Both the position numbers and the translations under genes were made by a program. This document shows positions 28,497-37,224 of a DNA stretch of 64,000 nt, piece by piece. Source of the stretch: Methylopila sp. Yamaguchi (GTDB taxonomy: Bacteria > Pseudomonadota > Alphaproteobacteria > Rhizobiales > Methylopilaceae); the NCBI RefSeq assembly GCF_002897035.1, contig NZ_BAUX01000001.1, forward strand, positions 372,001 through 436,000, read 5' to 3'. The notes under the pieces are model-generated. The model was not told the DNA's origin and ran no database searches. It saw nothing but the letters and a program-made list of their open reading frames with translations. Within the stretch, counting starts at the first letter, position 1. Each line of letters opens with the position of its first letter.

Positions 28497-28633
28497 GAAG
28501 TCGTCTTAGCGCCCCCGCCACACGGAAGTCGATGCGTTACGTAGTCCGTGCCCACATCTTCAACACGTTCGCAGCGAAAGACGCAAGATTTCGTTGCAGC
28601 GCGAAGACCTTCCTTCCCCTGATGACAGCGCTG

Positions 28634-29101
28634 TCATAGCGTCGCTCCGATAAAATGAGCCACGATTTCCCGATCGTGGGGCCGATCGCGATGCTCGACG
28701 AGATAAATTCCCTGCCACGTCCCGAGCGCAGGGGCGCCGGCGATGACGGGTATCGAGAGCGAAACGCCGGTCAGCATGGTCTTCACATGGGCGGGCATGT
28801 CGTCCGGCCCCTCGAGGTCGTGCCGCCATCCAGCGTCGCGCGGGGCCAGCCTGTCCAAGGCGTCCAGAAGGTCGTCGCGCACCTCCGGGCTCGCGTTTTC
28901 CTGGATGGTCAGGGAGGCGGAGGTGTGGCGCACGAACAGCGTCAGGAGGCCGTCTCCGGCGCCCCCTTCGGTCAGCGCGGCCGCCACACGCGCGGTCACG
29001 TCGACGAGGCCCGGTCCGCGCGTGCGCACGGCGATGCGCGCGATCGATTGATGCGGCGCGGGGCCTGAGGACACGCCGGCGACTGTGGAATCCTGGCTCA
29101 T
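28634..29101 (-). CDS. YjbQ/UPF0047 family protein
   Basis: A 155-residue protein of the YjbQ family, reported in E. coli to have a weak thiamine-phosphate-synthase side activity. The signature FVRHTSASLTIQENASPEV and the C-terminal LGTWQGIYLVEHRDRPHDRE are clear; the histidines cluster at the trimer metal site. ATG 29101 gives the normal family length, while in-frame codons upstream cross the start of the divergent esterase. Its physiological role is unsettled. Confidence 0.92.
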   Translation of the reverse strand: MSQDSTVAGVSSGPAPHQSIARIAVRTRGPGLVDVTARVAAALTEGGAGDGLLTLFVRHTSASLTIQENASPEVRDDLLDALDRLAPRDAGWRHDLEGPDDMPAHVKTMLTGVSLSIPVIAGAPALGTWQGIYLVEHRDRPHDREIVAHFIGATL

Positions 29102-29195
29102 CGGCTGAACGTCGCGCCGTCCCGGGCTTGCGGAAAGACCCCCGGCGGCGGTTTCCTTCCAGTCCCGCCGCGCCGCCAGCTTTCCGGACGCCACC

Positions 29196-30152
29196 ATGAC
29201 GCCGCTTCTGACGATTGACCCCGCCGCCTTCGCGCCCGACGCGGCTCCGGAGGGGACCGTCGCCCTGAACGAGCGCCTGATGGCGCAGGCCGCCGGCGCG
29301 CCGGACGCGTGGTCCATCGGCCCCGCGGCGGTGCGCGAGCGACGCAAGCTGGGGCTCAGCCCCTTCATCGGGGAGCCGAAGTCAGAGCGGGCCGAGATCG
29401 TCGCGATCCCGGGTCCGGGCGGCCCGCTGCAGCTCAGGGTGATCGCAGCCCCGGCGCGGGCGACCGGCGTCTATCTCCACATCCACGGCGGCGGCTGGAC
29501 CTTCGGCTCCGCGGACCAGGACGACCCGCGCCTCGATCGCCTCGCCGCGAAGCTCGGCCTCGCCTGCGTATCGGTGGAGTACAGGCTCGCGCCGGAAAAC
29601 CCCTATCCCGCCGCCCCCGACGACTGCGAGGCGGCGGCCCTCTGGCTGGTCCGCGAGGCGAAGGAACGGTTCGGCGTGGAACGGCTGCTGATCGGCGGCG
29701 AATCGGCCGGCGCGCATCTCGCGGTGGTCACCCTGCTGCGGCTGCGCGACCGGCATGGGCTGACGCCTTTTTCCCGCGCGAATCTTACCGCCGGCTGCTT
29801 CGACCTCGGCCTCACGCCGAGCGCCCGCAGCTTCCGGCCGGAGGGCCTCGTGCTCGGCGCGCGTGACCTCAGGATGTTCGTCGCCCAGTACCTGCAGGGC
29901 GGCGAGGACCGTCAGGCGCCCGACGTGTCCCCGCTCTACGGCGACCTCGCCGGACTGCCCCCCGCGCTCTTCACGGTGGGCGGGCGCGACCCGCTGGTGG
30001 ACGATACGCTGTTCATGGCCGCCCGCTGGACCGCGGCGGGCAACAGTGCGGAGCTCGCCGTCTGGCCGGGCTCCCCCCACGTCCACGTGGCGCTGCCCGA
30101 CCCGCAAGCCGAACCGGCGCTGAAACGGATCGAGGCGTTCTTGAAGGAGTGA
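29196..30152 (+). CDS. Alpha/beta hydrolase, HSL family esterase
   Basis: A 318-residue carboxylesterase-like protein. It carries the oxyanion-hole H97-GGGW motif of the hormone-sensitive-lipase group, nucleophile Ser170 in GGESAGAH, the acid in GGRDPLVDDT and the histidine in PGSPHVHVALP. The family hydrolyses short- to medium-chain esters in the cytoplasm. The gene is divergent from YjbQ by 94 bp and converges on a small hypothetical gene 7 bp downstream. No signal peptide is present. Confidence 0.93.
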   Translation: MTPLLTIDPAAFAPDAAPEGTVALNERLMAQAAGAPDAWSIGPAAVRERRKLGLSPFIGEPKSERAEIVAIPGPGGPLQLRVIAAPARATGVYLHIHGGGWTFGSADQDDPRLDRLAAKLGLACVSVEYRLAPENPYPAAPDDCEAAALWLVREAKERFGVERLLIGGESAGAHLAVVTLLRLRDRHGLTPFSRANLTAGCFDLGLTPSARSFRPEGLVLGARDLRMFVAQYLQGGEDRQAPDVSPLYGDLAGLPPALFTVGGRDPLVDDTLFMAARWTAAGNSAELAVWPGSPHVHVALPDPQAEPALKRIEAFLKE

Positions 30153-30159
30153 GGCGGCG

Positions 30160-30372
30160 CTACGACGCCTTCGCGACCGTGGTCAGAAGCGTGCGGGCGA
30201 CGTCGGCGGTGACCCGCCGCCGGTACTTCCGGTGGACCAGCTGGCCGTTGTGGTAGACGTCATGCTCCACGTAGAGCATCTCGCCGTCCCAGCGCAGAAC
30301 GTTGTCGCTCTCCGTGGTCTCGATCACCGCGAGACCCTGGATCAGCTGCCCCTCCTGACGAACGTCCTGCAT
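30160..30372 (-). CDS. Small conserved-looking hypothetical protein
   Basis: A 70-residue soluble protein with alternating beta-rich text (VLRWDGEMLYVEHDVYHNGQ) and a helical end (ADVARTLLTTVAKAS). I recognise no family. The codon pattern is coding-like, and it lies on the same strand as the creatininase and pyroglutamyl-peptidase genes, 75 bp after the former, so it could be the last gene of that operon. Confidence 0.55.
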   Translation of the reverse strand: MQDVRQEGQLIQGLAVIETTESDNVLRWDGEMLYVEHDVYHNGQLVHRKYRRRVTADVARTLLTTVAKAS

Positions 30373-30447
30373 GGCGGTCGGCTTCCTGTTCTTGAACCTT
30401 TTTCGGCGCCCATGGTGGGACGGCTTGCGGCGCTTGTCGAGCCGATC

Positions 30448-31260
30448 TCAGCGGTCCAGGGGGCCCTTCGACAGCCGGTCGAGCGCGAACCGGCTCACGT
30501 CGCGGAGCAGTGCCACGAAAGCCGCCGCGCCGTGGTCGAGAGCGGCCTCGCCCGCTTCCGCCGTCGCGGAGGCGGCGTCGCCGACCGCGCCGGACAGGTG
30601 GAGGTCCTGCGTCATCCAGCCAAATCCGGCCGGCGTCGCGGCGCGGAGGTGCGTGAAGTCGCGCTCCATGGCGTAGGTCGCGGAGCGGAAGTGCTCGGCG
30701 CGGTCCATCTGCACGAGCTCGGGGCGTAGCGCGCGGATGACCGATGTCTCGATCTCGCCGCCGTGGATGCCGTGCCGGAGCTCGTCGGCGGAAAACAGGC
30801 CGGCCGGATAGCCCAGCCGGTGCCAGCTGGTGACCACCGCCAGCATGCCGTGGGCGATCCGAAGATTGCGCGCCACCACGTCGAGCGCGGAGGTGTTGCC
30901 GCCGTGGCTGTTGAGCAGGATCAGCTTGCGCACGCCGGCGCGCGCCACCGAGGCCCCGATCTCGGTCCAGGCGCGGATCGTCGTTTCGGCCGAAAGGGTC
31001 AGCGTGCCCGGGAAGGCGAGATGTTCTGCCGAAGCGCCGATGGTCTGCATCGGCAGCACCGTGACCGGCAGATCCTCCGGGACCAGCTCCAACGCGCGCT
31101 CGAGATAGCCGTCGCCCAGCATGGCGTCGACGCCGACGGGCAGGTGCGGCCCGTGCTGCTCGACGGCCGCCACCGGCAGCACGGCGATCCAGGTCGCCAC
31201 GTCGCCGTTGCGGAACTCCTCCGTCGTCATCTCGGTCCAGCGGCGGCGGGGCAGCGTCAT
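30448..31260 (-). CDS. Creatininase family amidohydrolase
   Basis: A 270-residue metal-dependent hydrolase. The dinuclear-site residues Glu34 and His36 (AVEQHGPHLP), Asp45 (GVDAML), His119 (NSHGG) and Glu169 (HGGEIETS) are all present. The family includes creatininase, MftE and formamide-type amidohydrolases, so the substrate cannot be fixed. It follows the pyroglutamyl-peptidase gene by 18 bp in an operon, which suggests action on a cyclic amide, lactam or small peptide derivative. Confidence 0.9.
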   Translation of the reverse strand: MTLPRRRWTEMTTEEFRNGDVATWIAVLPVAAVEQHGPHLPVGVDAMLGDGYLERALELVPEDLPVTVLPMQTIGASAEHLAFPGTLTLSAETTIRAWTEIGASVARAGVRKLILLNSHGGNTSALDVVARNLRIAHGMLAVVTSWHRLGYPAGLFSADELRHGIHGGEIETSVIRALRPELVQMDRAEHFRSATYAMERDFTHLRAATPAGFGWMTQDLHLSGAVGDAASATAEAGEAALDHGAAAFVALLRDVSRFALDRLSKGPLDR

Positions 31261-31278
31261 CGTCGATCCTCGGAGGCG

Positions 31279-31926
31279 TCAGCTTTCCGCGGCTGAGGCC
31301 GCCGCGAAACGCCTGCTATGCATCAGAAGCGCGCGGACCGCACGCCTCATATCGTCCAAAGGCAGCGTCGGCCGGCCGCCCTGCGCCGCGGGCAGACCCT
31401 CGGCCGCCTGCTCCGGCAGCAGCGGCAGATGCAGGAACGCCGCGTGCAGGCCTTCGACGCCAAGCGCGAGGTAGAGCGTCTGGTTGCAGAGATGGCGGCC
31501 CGCGTCGTGGGAGAGGACGACCGGCAGCCCGTCGCGCGCAAGCTGGTCGGCTGCGCCCGCGAGGTCCGGCCAGGTGGCGTCGCGCGTGTACGGCCCGCTG
31601 CCATCGACCGGCCCCAGCGCGCCGCAGCGTCCGCAGACGTCCGGCGTGCGCAGGTCCCGATCGTTCCGGGCGATCCGCTCGAGCGCGAGGTCGGCGCGGC
31701 CGGCCGCCTGCCCCATGAGCAGGATGTGCGTCGGTCGATGGGCCGCGAGCGCGACGCGCAGATGGCCGGCGATCGCTTCCGTGTCGACGGGGAGGCGAAC
31801 GAAGGCGACCGGCCCGCCCCAGAGCGCGGTCAGCGTCGCGCGCTCGTCCTCCAAGGCGTCGAGCAGGCGCTCGGAGCAGTTCCAGCCGCCGTCGAAGGCG
31901 CCGAAGGCGGTGATCACCAGGCTCAT
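31279..31926 (-). CDS. pcp: Pyroglutamyl-peptidase I (C15 family)
   Basis: A 215-residue cysteine peptidase that removes N-terminal pyroglutamate. The catalytic glutamate lies in LALERIARN, the cysteine in DAGRHLCNQTLYLAL (family F-L-C-N region) and the histidine in AAFLHLPLLPEQ. ATG 31926 starts the protein at SLVITAFGAFDGG, the family N-terminus; the frame runs further upstream through the divergent ATPase gene without meaning. It is the first gene of the pcp-creatininase pair. Confidence 0.88.
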   Translation of the reverse strand: MSLVITAFGAFDGGWNCSERLLDALEDERATLTALWGGPVAFVRLPVDTEAIAGHLRVALAAHRPTHILLMGQAAGRADLALERIARNDRDLRTPDVCGRCGALGPVDGSGPYTRDATWPDLAGAADQLARDGLPVVLSHDAGRHLCNQTLYLALGVEGLHAAFLHLPLLPEQAAEGLPAAQGGRPTLPLDDMRRAVRALLMHSRRFAAASAAES

Positions 31927-31972
31927 GTCGCCATCATAGCGGAGCCCGCGCCGCGTCGGCATAGTGCCGCCG

Positions 31973-32788
31973 ATGACGCACAGCCTATCGCCCACGCCCT
32001 TCGTCGCGCTCGAACGGGTGTCCAAGACCTTCGCCCAGATCAAGGCCGCTCCGCGAGCCCAAGGGGGCGAGCCCTCGGACCGTCCGATCGCCGCGCTCGA
32101 CGGGTTCGACCTGAGGGTCGGCGAGGGCGAGGTGGTGGCGCTGCTCGGTCCGTCCGGCTGCGGCAAGTCCACCGCGCTTCGGATGATCGCAGGCCTGACC
32201 GAGCCGACCTCGGGCGCCGTCGTCTGGCGCGATCCGGCGGCGGCCGGAGACATCGGCGTGGTGCTGCAGGACCCTACGCTCGCGCCCTGGTCGACGGTTG
32301 CGGACAACGTGCGCCTGCCGCTGCGGCTGAAGGGACTGGGCCGCGCGGCTTCGGAGCCGCGGGTGGCGGAGGCGCTGACGCGCGTCGGGCTCGCCGACCG
32401 AGCCGGGGCCTATCCCGGGGAGCTCTCCGGCGGCATGCGTATGCGTGTCTCCATGGCGAGGGCCCTCGTCGCCCGCCCGCGCCTGCTGCTGCTCGACGAA
32501 CCGTTCGGCGCGCTCGACGAGATCACCCGCTTCAAGCTCAACGACGAGTTGCTGGCCCTGAGACGCGAGCATGGATGGGCGGTGGTGTTCGTGACCCACT
32601 CCGTCTTCGAATCCGTCTATCTCGCCGATCGGATCGTGGTGATGACGCCGCGGCCCGGCCGGGCGGCGGCCGAGATCGCCGTGTCGGCGGACGAACCGCG
32701 CTCTTCAGGCTTTCGCATGAGCCCGGCCTACGCCGCGCTCTGCCGAGGGGTGTCGCAGGCGCTCGAGGCTGCAACCGAAGCGGGATAA
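31973..32788 (+). CDS. ABC transporter ATP-binding protein, nitrate/taurine type (orphan)
   Basis: A 271-residue cytoplasmic ATPase of the SsuB/TauB/NrtD group: Walker A GPSGCGKST, Q-loop VVLQDPTLAPW, signature LSGGMRMRVSMARAL, Walker B LLLLDEPFGALDE and the H-loop VFVTHS. An insertion of about 15 residues (KAAPRAQGGEPSDRPI) precedes the first strand. No permease or binding-protein gene adjoins it, so its partners must be elsewhere. GTG 31964 is an alternative start. The gene is divergent from pcp by 46 bp. Confidence 0.9.
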   Translation: MTHSLSPTPFVALERVSKTFAQIKAAPRAQGGEPSDRPIAALDGFDLRVGEGEVVALLGPSGCGKSTALRMIAGLTEPTSGAVVWRDPAAAGDIGVVLQDPTLAPWSTVADNVRLPLRLKGLGRAASEPRVAEALTRVGLADRAGAYPGELSGGMRMRVSMARALVARPRLLLLDEPFGALDEITRFKLNDELLALRREHGWAVVFVTHSVFESVYLADRIVVMTPRPGRAAAEIAVSADEPRSSGFRMSPAYAALCRGVSQALEAATEAG

Positions 32789-32882
32789 CAATCATGGCGC
32801 CTACGCCTAAAGAGTGAGGCGCCGCAGTCGACTTTAAGAAGTCTCTCACGCATAGCATCGGCTGGGCGGCCGAGGCAGATCA

Positions 32883-33371
32883 ATGAAAAGCCCTTACTCC
32901 AAGACCGTCGGTTACGAGCTTGTTCACGCGGCGCGGCTGCACCGCGCCCGCGCCGCGCAGCTCCTCAGTGAACTCGGCCTATTTCCAGGGCAGGAGCAGG
33001 TTCTGACGCTGCTCGCCGGCGAAGACCGCACGATGGGCGATCTCGCCGCTCATCTGCGCGTGCGGCCTCCTACGGCCTCGAAGACCGTCGCTCGCCTCGC
33101 CGCGCAATCTCTGGTCGAGCGCCGGTCGGCGCCGGGCGGCGACGGCCGCGTGGTGCGCGTCGGGCTCACGGACGAGGGCCGGCGCCGTGCCGAAGCGGTC
33201 GAAGGCGTCTGGGCGAGGCTTGAGGCCGAGATGGTGGAAGGGCTGGACGGCAAGGACCGCAAACGGCTGAAGAAGCTGCTCCGCAAGATGGGCCGCACCC
33301 TCGGCGATCAGCTGGGCGGAGCGCCGGCGCCCGCGCCGGCGGACGACCTCGCCGAAGAGGCCGACGAGTAA
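32883..33371 (+). CDS. MarR-family transcriptional regulator
   Basis: A 162-residue winged-helix repressor: the dimerisation helices flank a DNA-binding domain with PGQEQVLTLLAGEDRTMGDL, the recognition helix region VRPPTASKTVARLAAQSLV and the wing RRSAPGGDGRVVRVGLTDEG. The C-terminus ends in an Ala/Pro/acidic tail. Family members usually repress a neighbouring exporter or catabolic gene; the ABC ATPase upstream or the SDR gene 149 bp downstream are candidates. Confidence 0.92.
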   Translation: MKSPYSKTVGYELVHAARLHRARAAQLLSELGLFPGQEQVLTLLAGEDRTMGDLAAHLRVRPPTASKTVARLAAQSLVERRSAPGGDGRVVRVGLTDEGRRRAEAVEGVWARLEAEMVEGLDGKDRKRLKKLLRKMGRTLGDQLGGAPAPAPADDLAEEADE

Positions 33372-33519
33372 CCGTCGCCCTCGCCCTTGGGCCGTCGCAT
33401 GAGCGGCGCTCATGCCCGGACGCCGCAAAGCGGGCTTGTTCTTTTTTTCATCTCGTGAACATTTTTGGCCTCCGGTCGCGCCGACGAGAAGATCGGCCGA
33501 TCCCGTTCGAGGATGCGCC

Positions 33520-34269
33520 TTGGCCAACATCTATGATTTCGCCGACCGCGCCGCGGTCGTCACCGGGGGCGCGCGCGGCATCGGCCGCGCCGTCGCCGAA
33601 CGTCTGATCGAAGGCGGCGCGCGCGTCGCGCTGTGGGACCGCGACGCGGCGAAGGCCGAAGAGACGGCCCGCGAGCTGGGACCCGCCGCCCTGGCCGTCG
33701 CCGTCGACGTGACGGACTACGGTTCGGTGGAGCGCGCCCGCGACGCCACGCTCGACCGATTCTCCCGGATCGACGTTCTGGTGAACAACGCCGGGATCGC
33801 CGGCCCCAACGCGCCGACCTGGGAGTATGACCTCGACGCCTGGCGCCAGGTGATGGCGATCAACCTCGACGGCCCGTTCCACTGCTGCCGCGCGGTGGCG
33901 CCTGTGATGATCGGCCAGGGCTACGGCCGCATCGTCAACGTCGCCTCGATCGCCGGCAAGGAGGGCAACCCGAACGCCCCCGCCTACTCCGCCTCGAAGG
34001 CGGCGCTGATCGCGCTGACGAAATCGCTGGGCAAGGAGCTCGCCGCCTATGACATCGCCGTCAACGCGGTGACGCCGGCGGCCGCTAAGACTGAGATCTT
34101 CTCGCAGATGACCGAGGAGTTCATCGGCTACATGCTATCGAAGATTCCACGCGGACGATTCGTCGAGGTGGAGGAGGTCGCGAGCCTCATCGTGTTCGCG
34201 GCGTCCAAGGAATGCTCCTTCACCACCGGATCGGTGTTCGACGTGTCGGGCGGCCGGGCGACCTACTGA
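33520..34269 (+). CDS. SDR family NAD(P)-dependent oxidoreductase
   Basis: A 249-residue classical SDR with the cofactor motif TGGARGIG, NNAG, catalytic Ser in VASIAGKEG, YSASK and the C-terminal SGGRATY ending typical of sugar- or polyol-type SDRs. The start is TTG 33520: GAGGA lies just upstream and the protein then begins at the usual distance from the glycine motif; an ATG at 33412 would add an atypical Arg-rich lead. Its stop overlaps the transporter start (TGATG), so translation is coupled. Substrate unknown. Confidence 0.9.
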   Translation: MANIYDFADRAAVVTGGARGIGRAVAERLIEGGARVALWDRDAAKAEETARELGPAALAVAVDVTDYGSVERARDATLDRFSRIDVLVNNAGIAGPNAPTWEYDLDAWRQVMAINLDGPFHCCRAVAPVMIGQGYGRIVNVASIAGKEGNPNAPAYSASKAALIALTKSLGKELAAYDIAVNAVTPAAAKTEIFSQMTEEFIGYMLSKIPRGRFVEVEEVASLIVFAASKECSFTTGSVFDVSGGRATY

Positions 34270-35222
34270 TGGCCGACGGCTCCCCGCGGTTCGCGGGCAA
34301 TCTGGAGGCGACGAGCGAGGCGGCGCGCGCGGCGCGGCTGAAGGGCATCGGCCTGATGCTGGCGGCGCTCGCCTGCTTCGCGTGCCTCGACGCGATCGCG
34401 AAGACGCTGAATCACCAGATGCACGCGATCCAGGCGGTGTGGGCGCGGTACGCCTTTCACTTCCTGCTGGCCTTCGTTTTTCTGAATCCCTGGACCACGC
34501 CCGGCATCACGCGGACGAAGAAGCTGCCGCTGCAGATCGGGCGGGCGACGCTCCTGGTGCTCTCGACCGCCAGCAACTTCGTCGCGCTGAAGTACCTGCA
34601 GCTCGACGAAGCGATGACCATCACCTTCGCGACGCCGTTCGTGGTCGCGATTTTGGCCGGACCGATGCTCGGCGAGTGGGTCGGGCCCAAACGCCTTGCG
34701 GCGATCCTGGTCGGCTTCCTCGGCGTGCTGGTGGTGACCCGGCCGGGGCTCGGCGGGATCCATCCCGCCGCGGCGCTGTCGTTCCTGAACTGCCTGTTCT
34801 ACGCGCTCTACATCATCACCACGCGCATGCTCGCGGGGCATGACGCCACCTCGACCACGCTGTTCTACTCGAGCCTGATCGGGGCCGCGCTCGTGACGCC
34901 GCTCGCGCCTTTCGTCTGGACCTGGCCGACGTGGCAGGGCTGGGCGCTCATGGTCGCTGTCGGCGGTTTCGGCGCGCTCGGCCACTACTTCTTCATCGCC
35001 GCCCACAGGCTCGCGCCGGCGGCCGTCCTGTCGCCGTTCATCTACACCCAGCTCATCGCCGCGGCGGCGCTTGGCTTCGTGATCTTCGGCCATGTGCCCG
35101 GCCTGTGGACGCTGGCGGGCGCCGGCATCGTCATCGGCTCGGGGCTCTACCTGCTGATGCGCGAGCGCCGCGGCCGCGTGGTGAAGACGGCAGACATCGC
35201 CCCCGCCGGACCGGAGCGCTGA
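34269..35222 (+). CDS. DMT family transporter (EamA-type)
   Basis: A 317-residue inner-membrane carrier with ten hydrophobic helices in two EamA repeats (first repeat about residues 25-150, second 165-300). GIGLMLAALACFACLDAIAK starts the first repeat, and LQLDEAMTITFATPFVVAIL and RLAPAAVLSPFIYTQLIAA are the matching late helices of each half. Substrates of the family include amino acids and metabolites. It overlaps the SDR gene by one base (TGATG), so the two act together, possibly moving the SDR's substrate or product. Confidence 0.92.
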   Translation: MADGSPRFAGNLEATSEAARAARLKGIGLMLAALACFACLDAIAKTLNHQMHAIQAVWARYAFHFLLAFVFLNPWTTPGITRTKKLPLQIGRATLLVLSTASNFVALKYLQLDEAMTITFATPFVVAILAGPMLGEWVGPKRLAAILVGFLGVLVVTRPGLGGIHPAAALSFLNCLFYALYIITTRMLAGHDATSTTLFYSSLIGAALVTPLAPFVWTWPTWQGWALMVAVGGFGALGHYFFIAAHRLAPAAVLSPFIYTQLIAAAALGFVIFGHVPGLWTLAGAGIVIGSGLYLLMRERRGRVVKTADIAPAGPER

Positions 35223-35241
35223 CGCGGGGGGCGCCCGCGTC
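35221..35241. terminator. Possible terminator between convergent genes
   Basis: GACGCGGG-GGGCG-CCCGCGTC forms an 8-bp stem directly after the EamA stop codon and before the convergent dehydrogenase stop. No U-run follows, so factor-independent termination is uncertain. Confidence 0.4.
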
Positions 35242-35273
35242 TGTCCGGAGTCCGGCGGGAACGACGTCGTCCC

Positions 35274-36167
35274 TTACGCCTTCTCGATCGTCACGCCGTT
35301 GGCCTTCGCCACCAGTTCGGCGATCACCGGCACGTATTCGTCGCCGCGGCCCTGGCTGACAGCGTGGGCGAACATGTTCTTCACCGCGTTCGACAGCGGG
35401 TTCGACATCGCGAGGCCGTTCTCGAGCGACTCGAGGTAGAGGCAGTCCTTCAGCGCGTTGCGGGCGGTGAAGCGGAAGGCCTCGGTCTCGCCGTCGATCG
35501 CCGAGCGCATGAAGGTGTCGTAGTAGCCGTTCATCATCCGCGTTCCGCGCATCCAAGCGTCGAAGGTCTTGGGCGCGATGCCGGACTTGATGGCGACGGC
35601 GAGCGCCTCGGAGTAGAGCGCGCCGTAGCCCTGGGCGACGAAGTTGTTCACGAGCTTCAGCGTGTGGCCGGCGCCGAACGGCCCGACATGCACAACGTTC
35701 GAGGCGTAGGTCGACACGATCGGCTTCACCCGCGCGAAGGTCTCGGGATCGCAGCCGACCATGGTGTCGAGCTTGCCCTCCCACGCCTCGTTCGGCGTGC
35801 GGGCGAGCGGCGCGTCGACCAGCGTGACGCCGATCGCCTGCAGCTCGGCGTGAAGTTTGGCGGTCGAGGTCGGATCCGCCGTCGAGGCGTCGATCACCAG
35901 CGCGCCGGAGGCGAGCCGCCCCTTCAGGCCCGCCACGGTCTCCTCGACCTGCGGCGAACCCGTCACGCAGATCACGACCACGTCGGAGGCGCCGGCGAGC
36001 TCGTCCAAGCTCTTCGCTTCGGTCGCCCCGCGCGCGACGAGGTCCTCGACGGCCTCTCGCTTGCGATGCGCGATCACGGTGAGCGGATAACCCTTCTCGA
36101 CCAGGTTCTTCGCCATGCCGTGTCCCATGAGGCCAAGGCCGACGAAACCGATGCGCTCCATTCCCAA
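35274..36167 (-). CDS. NAD(P)-dependent oxidoreductase, 3-hydroxyisobutyrate dehydrogenase family
   Basis: A 297-residue beta-hydroxyacid dehydrogenase. The Rossmann motif GFVGLGLMGHGMAKNL, the middle VICVTGSPQVEE, and catalytic Lys171 in GAGHTLKLVNNF are present. The substrate-binding motif, normally DAPVSGG, is DAPLARTP (Asp118-Pro125), so the serine and two glycines that bind the carboxylate are changed. The gene starts 3 bp after the ABC permease stop, in the sugar-transport operon, so it probably oxidises a hydroxyacid derived from the imported compound. Confidence 0.9.
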   Translation of the reverse strand: MGMERIGFVGLGLMGHGMAKNLVEKGYPLTVIAHRKREAVEDLVARGATEAKSLDELAGASDVVVICVTGSPQVEETVAGLKGRLASGALVIDASTADPTSTAKLHAELQAIGVTLVDAPLARTPNEAWEGKLDTMVGCDPETFARVKPIVSTYASNVVHVGPFGAGHTLKLVNNFVAQGYGALYSEALAVAIKSGIAPKTFDAWMRGTRMMNGYYDTFMRSAIDGETEAFRFTARNALKDCLYLESLENGLAMSNPLSNAVKNMFAHAVSQGRGDEYVPVIAELVAKANGVTIEKA

Positions 36168-36170
36168 GGC

Positions 36171-37082
36171 TTACTCCTTCACGGCGCCAGTCATCGACGA
36201 GACGTAGTAGTCCACGAAGAACGAGTAGAGGATGACGACCGGCAGGGACCCGAACAGCGCGCCCGCCATCAGCGAGCCCCACTCGTAGACGTCGGAACGC
36301 ACGAGCTCCGTCAGCACGCCGGTCGGGATCGTCTTGCCCTCCGACGACTGGATGAAGGTCAGCGCGTAGATGAACTCGTTCCACGACAGCGTGAAGGCGA
36401 AGATGCCCGCCGAGATCAGGCCGGGCACCGCCAGGGGCAGCATGATCTTGGTGAGGATCTGCCAGCGGCTGGCGCCGTCGATCAGCGCGCACTCCTCCAG
36501 CTCGTACGGGATCGAGCGGAAGTAGCCCATCAGCAGCCAGGTGCAGAACGGCACAAGGAAGGTCGGGTAGGTCAGGATCAGCGCGAACTTTGTGTCGTAG
36601 AGCCCGAGCTTGAACACCATCAGCGCGAGCGGGATGAACAGGATCGACGGCGGCACGAGATAGGCGAGGAAGATGCCGAGGCCGACGATCTTGGAGCCGC
36701 GGAAGCGCAGGCGCTCGATCGCGTAGGCCGCGAACACCGAGGCGACCAGCGACAGCGCGGTGGCGCAGACCGAGATGACGACCGTGTTCCAGAGCCAGTT
36801 CGGGTACGAGGTCTGGAACAGCAGATACTTGATGTGGTCGAGCGTCGGTTTCGCCACCCAGAACGGGCTGTAGTTGGCGTAATCGGTCAGCTGCTCGTTC
36901 GGTTTGATCGCTGTGATCGCCATCCAGTAGAACGGGAACAGCAGCACGAACACGAAGATCGCGAGCGGTATGTAGATCGTGACGATCTTCCGCGGCAGCT
37001 TGTCGTGGAACCCCATGCCGCCTTCGTCGGCGACCTTGGCCTTCTTCGCTCGCGGCGCGGCGGCGGTGTGGACGGCGGTCAT
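36171..37082 (-). CDS. Carbohydrate ABC transporter permease (MalG-like)
   Basis: A 303-residue inner-membrane permease with six hydrophobic helices. The EAA loop reads ELEECALIDGASRWQILTKI, the ATPase contact site, and the family's late helix includes ALTFIQSSEGKTIP. It pairs with the MalF-like permease at 37225, with a solute-binding protein and an ATPase in the same operon. A palindromic element sits just upstream of its start codon. The imported compound is a sugar or polyol; the exact one is unknown. Confidence 0.95.
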   Translation of the reverse strand: MTAVHTAAAPRAKKAKVADEGGMGFHDKLPRKIVTIYIPLAIFVFVLLFPFYWMAITAIKPNEQLTDYANYSPFWVAKPTLDHIKYLLFQTSYPNWLWNTVVISVCATALSLVASVFAAYAIERLRFRGSKIVGLGIFLAYLVPPSILFIPLALMVFKLGLYDTKFALILTYPTFLVPFCTWLLMGYFRSIPYELEECALIDGASRWQILTKIMLPLAVPGLISAGIFAFTLSWNEFIYALTFIQSSEGKTIPTGVLTELVRSDVYEWGSLMAGALFGSLPVVILYSFFVDYYVSSMTGAVKE

Positions 37083-37096
37083 GAAAGCCTCGCAGT

Positions 37097-37208
37097 CGTC
37101 ATCCCGGCCGCAGCGAAGCGGAGAGCCGGGATCGTGCGCCGGGAAAGGCGCTTTGTCCTTGGGGCGATCCCGGCTCTGTGCGGCTGAGCCGCTTCGTCCG
37201 GGATGACG
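37097..37208. repeat. REP/BIME-like palindromic element, copy 2
   Basis: GTCATCCCGG near 37098 pairs with CCGGGATGAC at 37198-37207, and inner arms GAGCCGGGATCG and CGATCCCGGCTC also pair, so the 112-bp unit can form one long imperfect hairpin. It lies between the two permease genes inside the operon, just before the MalG-type start codon, where it could modulate mRNA stability or translation. Confidence 0.75.
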
Positions 37209-37224
37209 ATGAGGGGCCGTTCCA

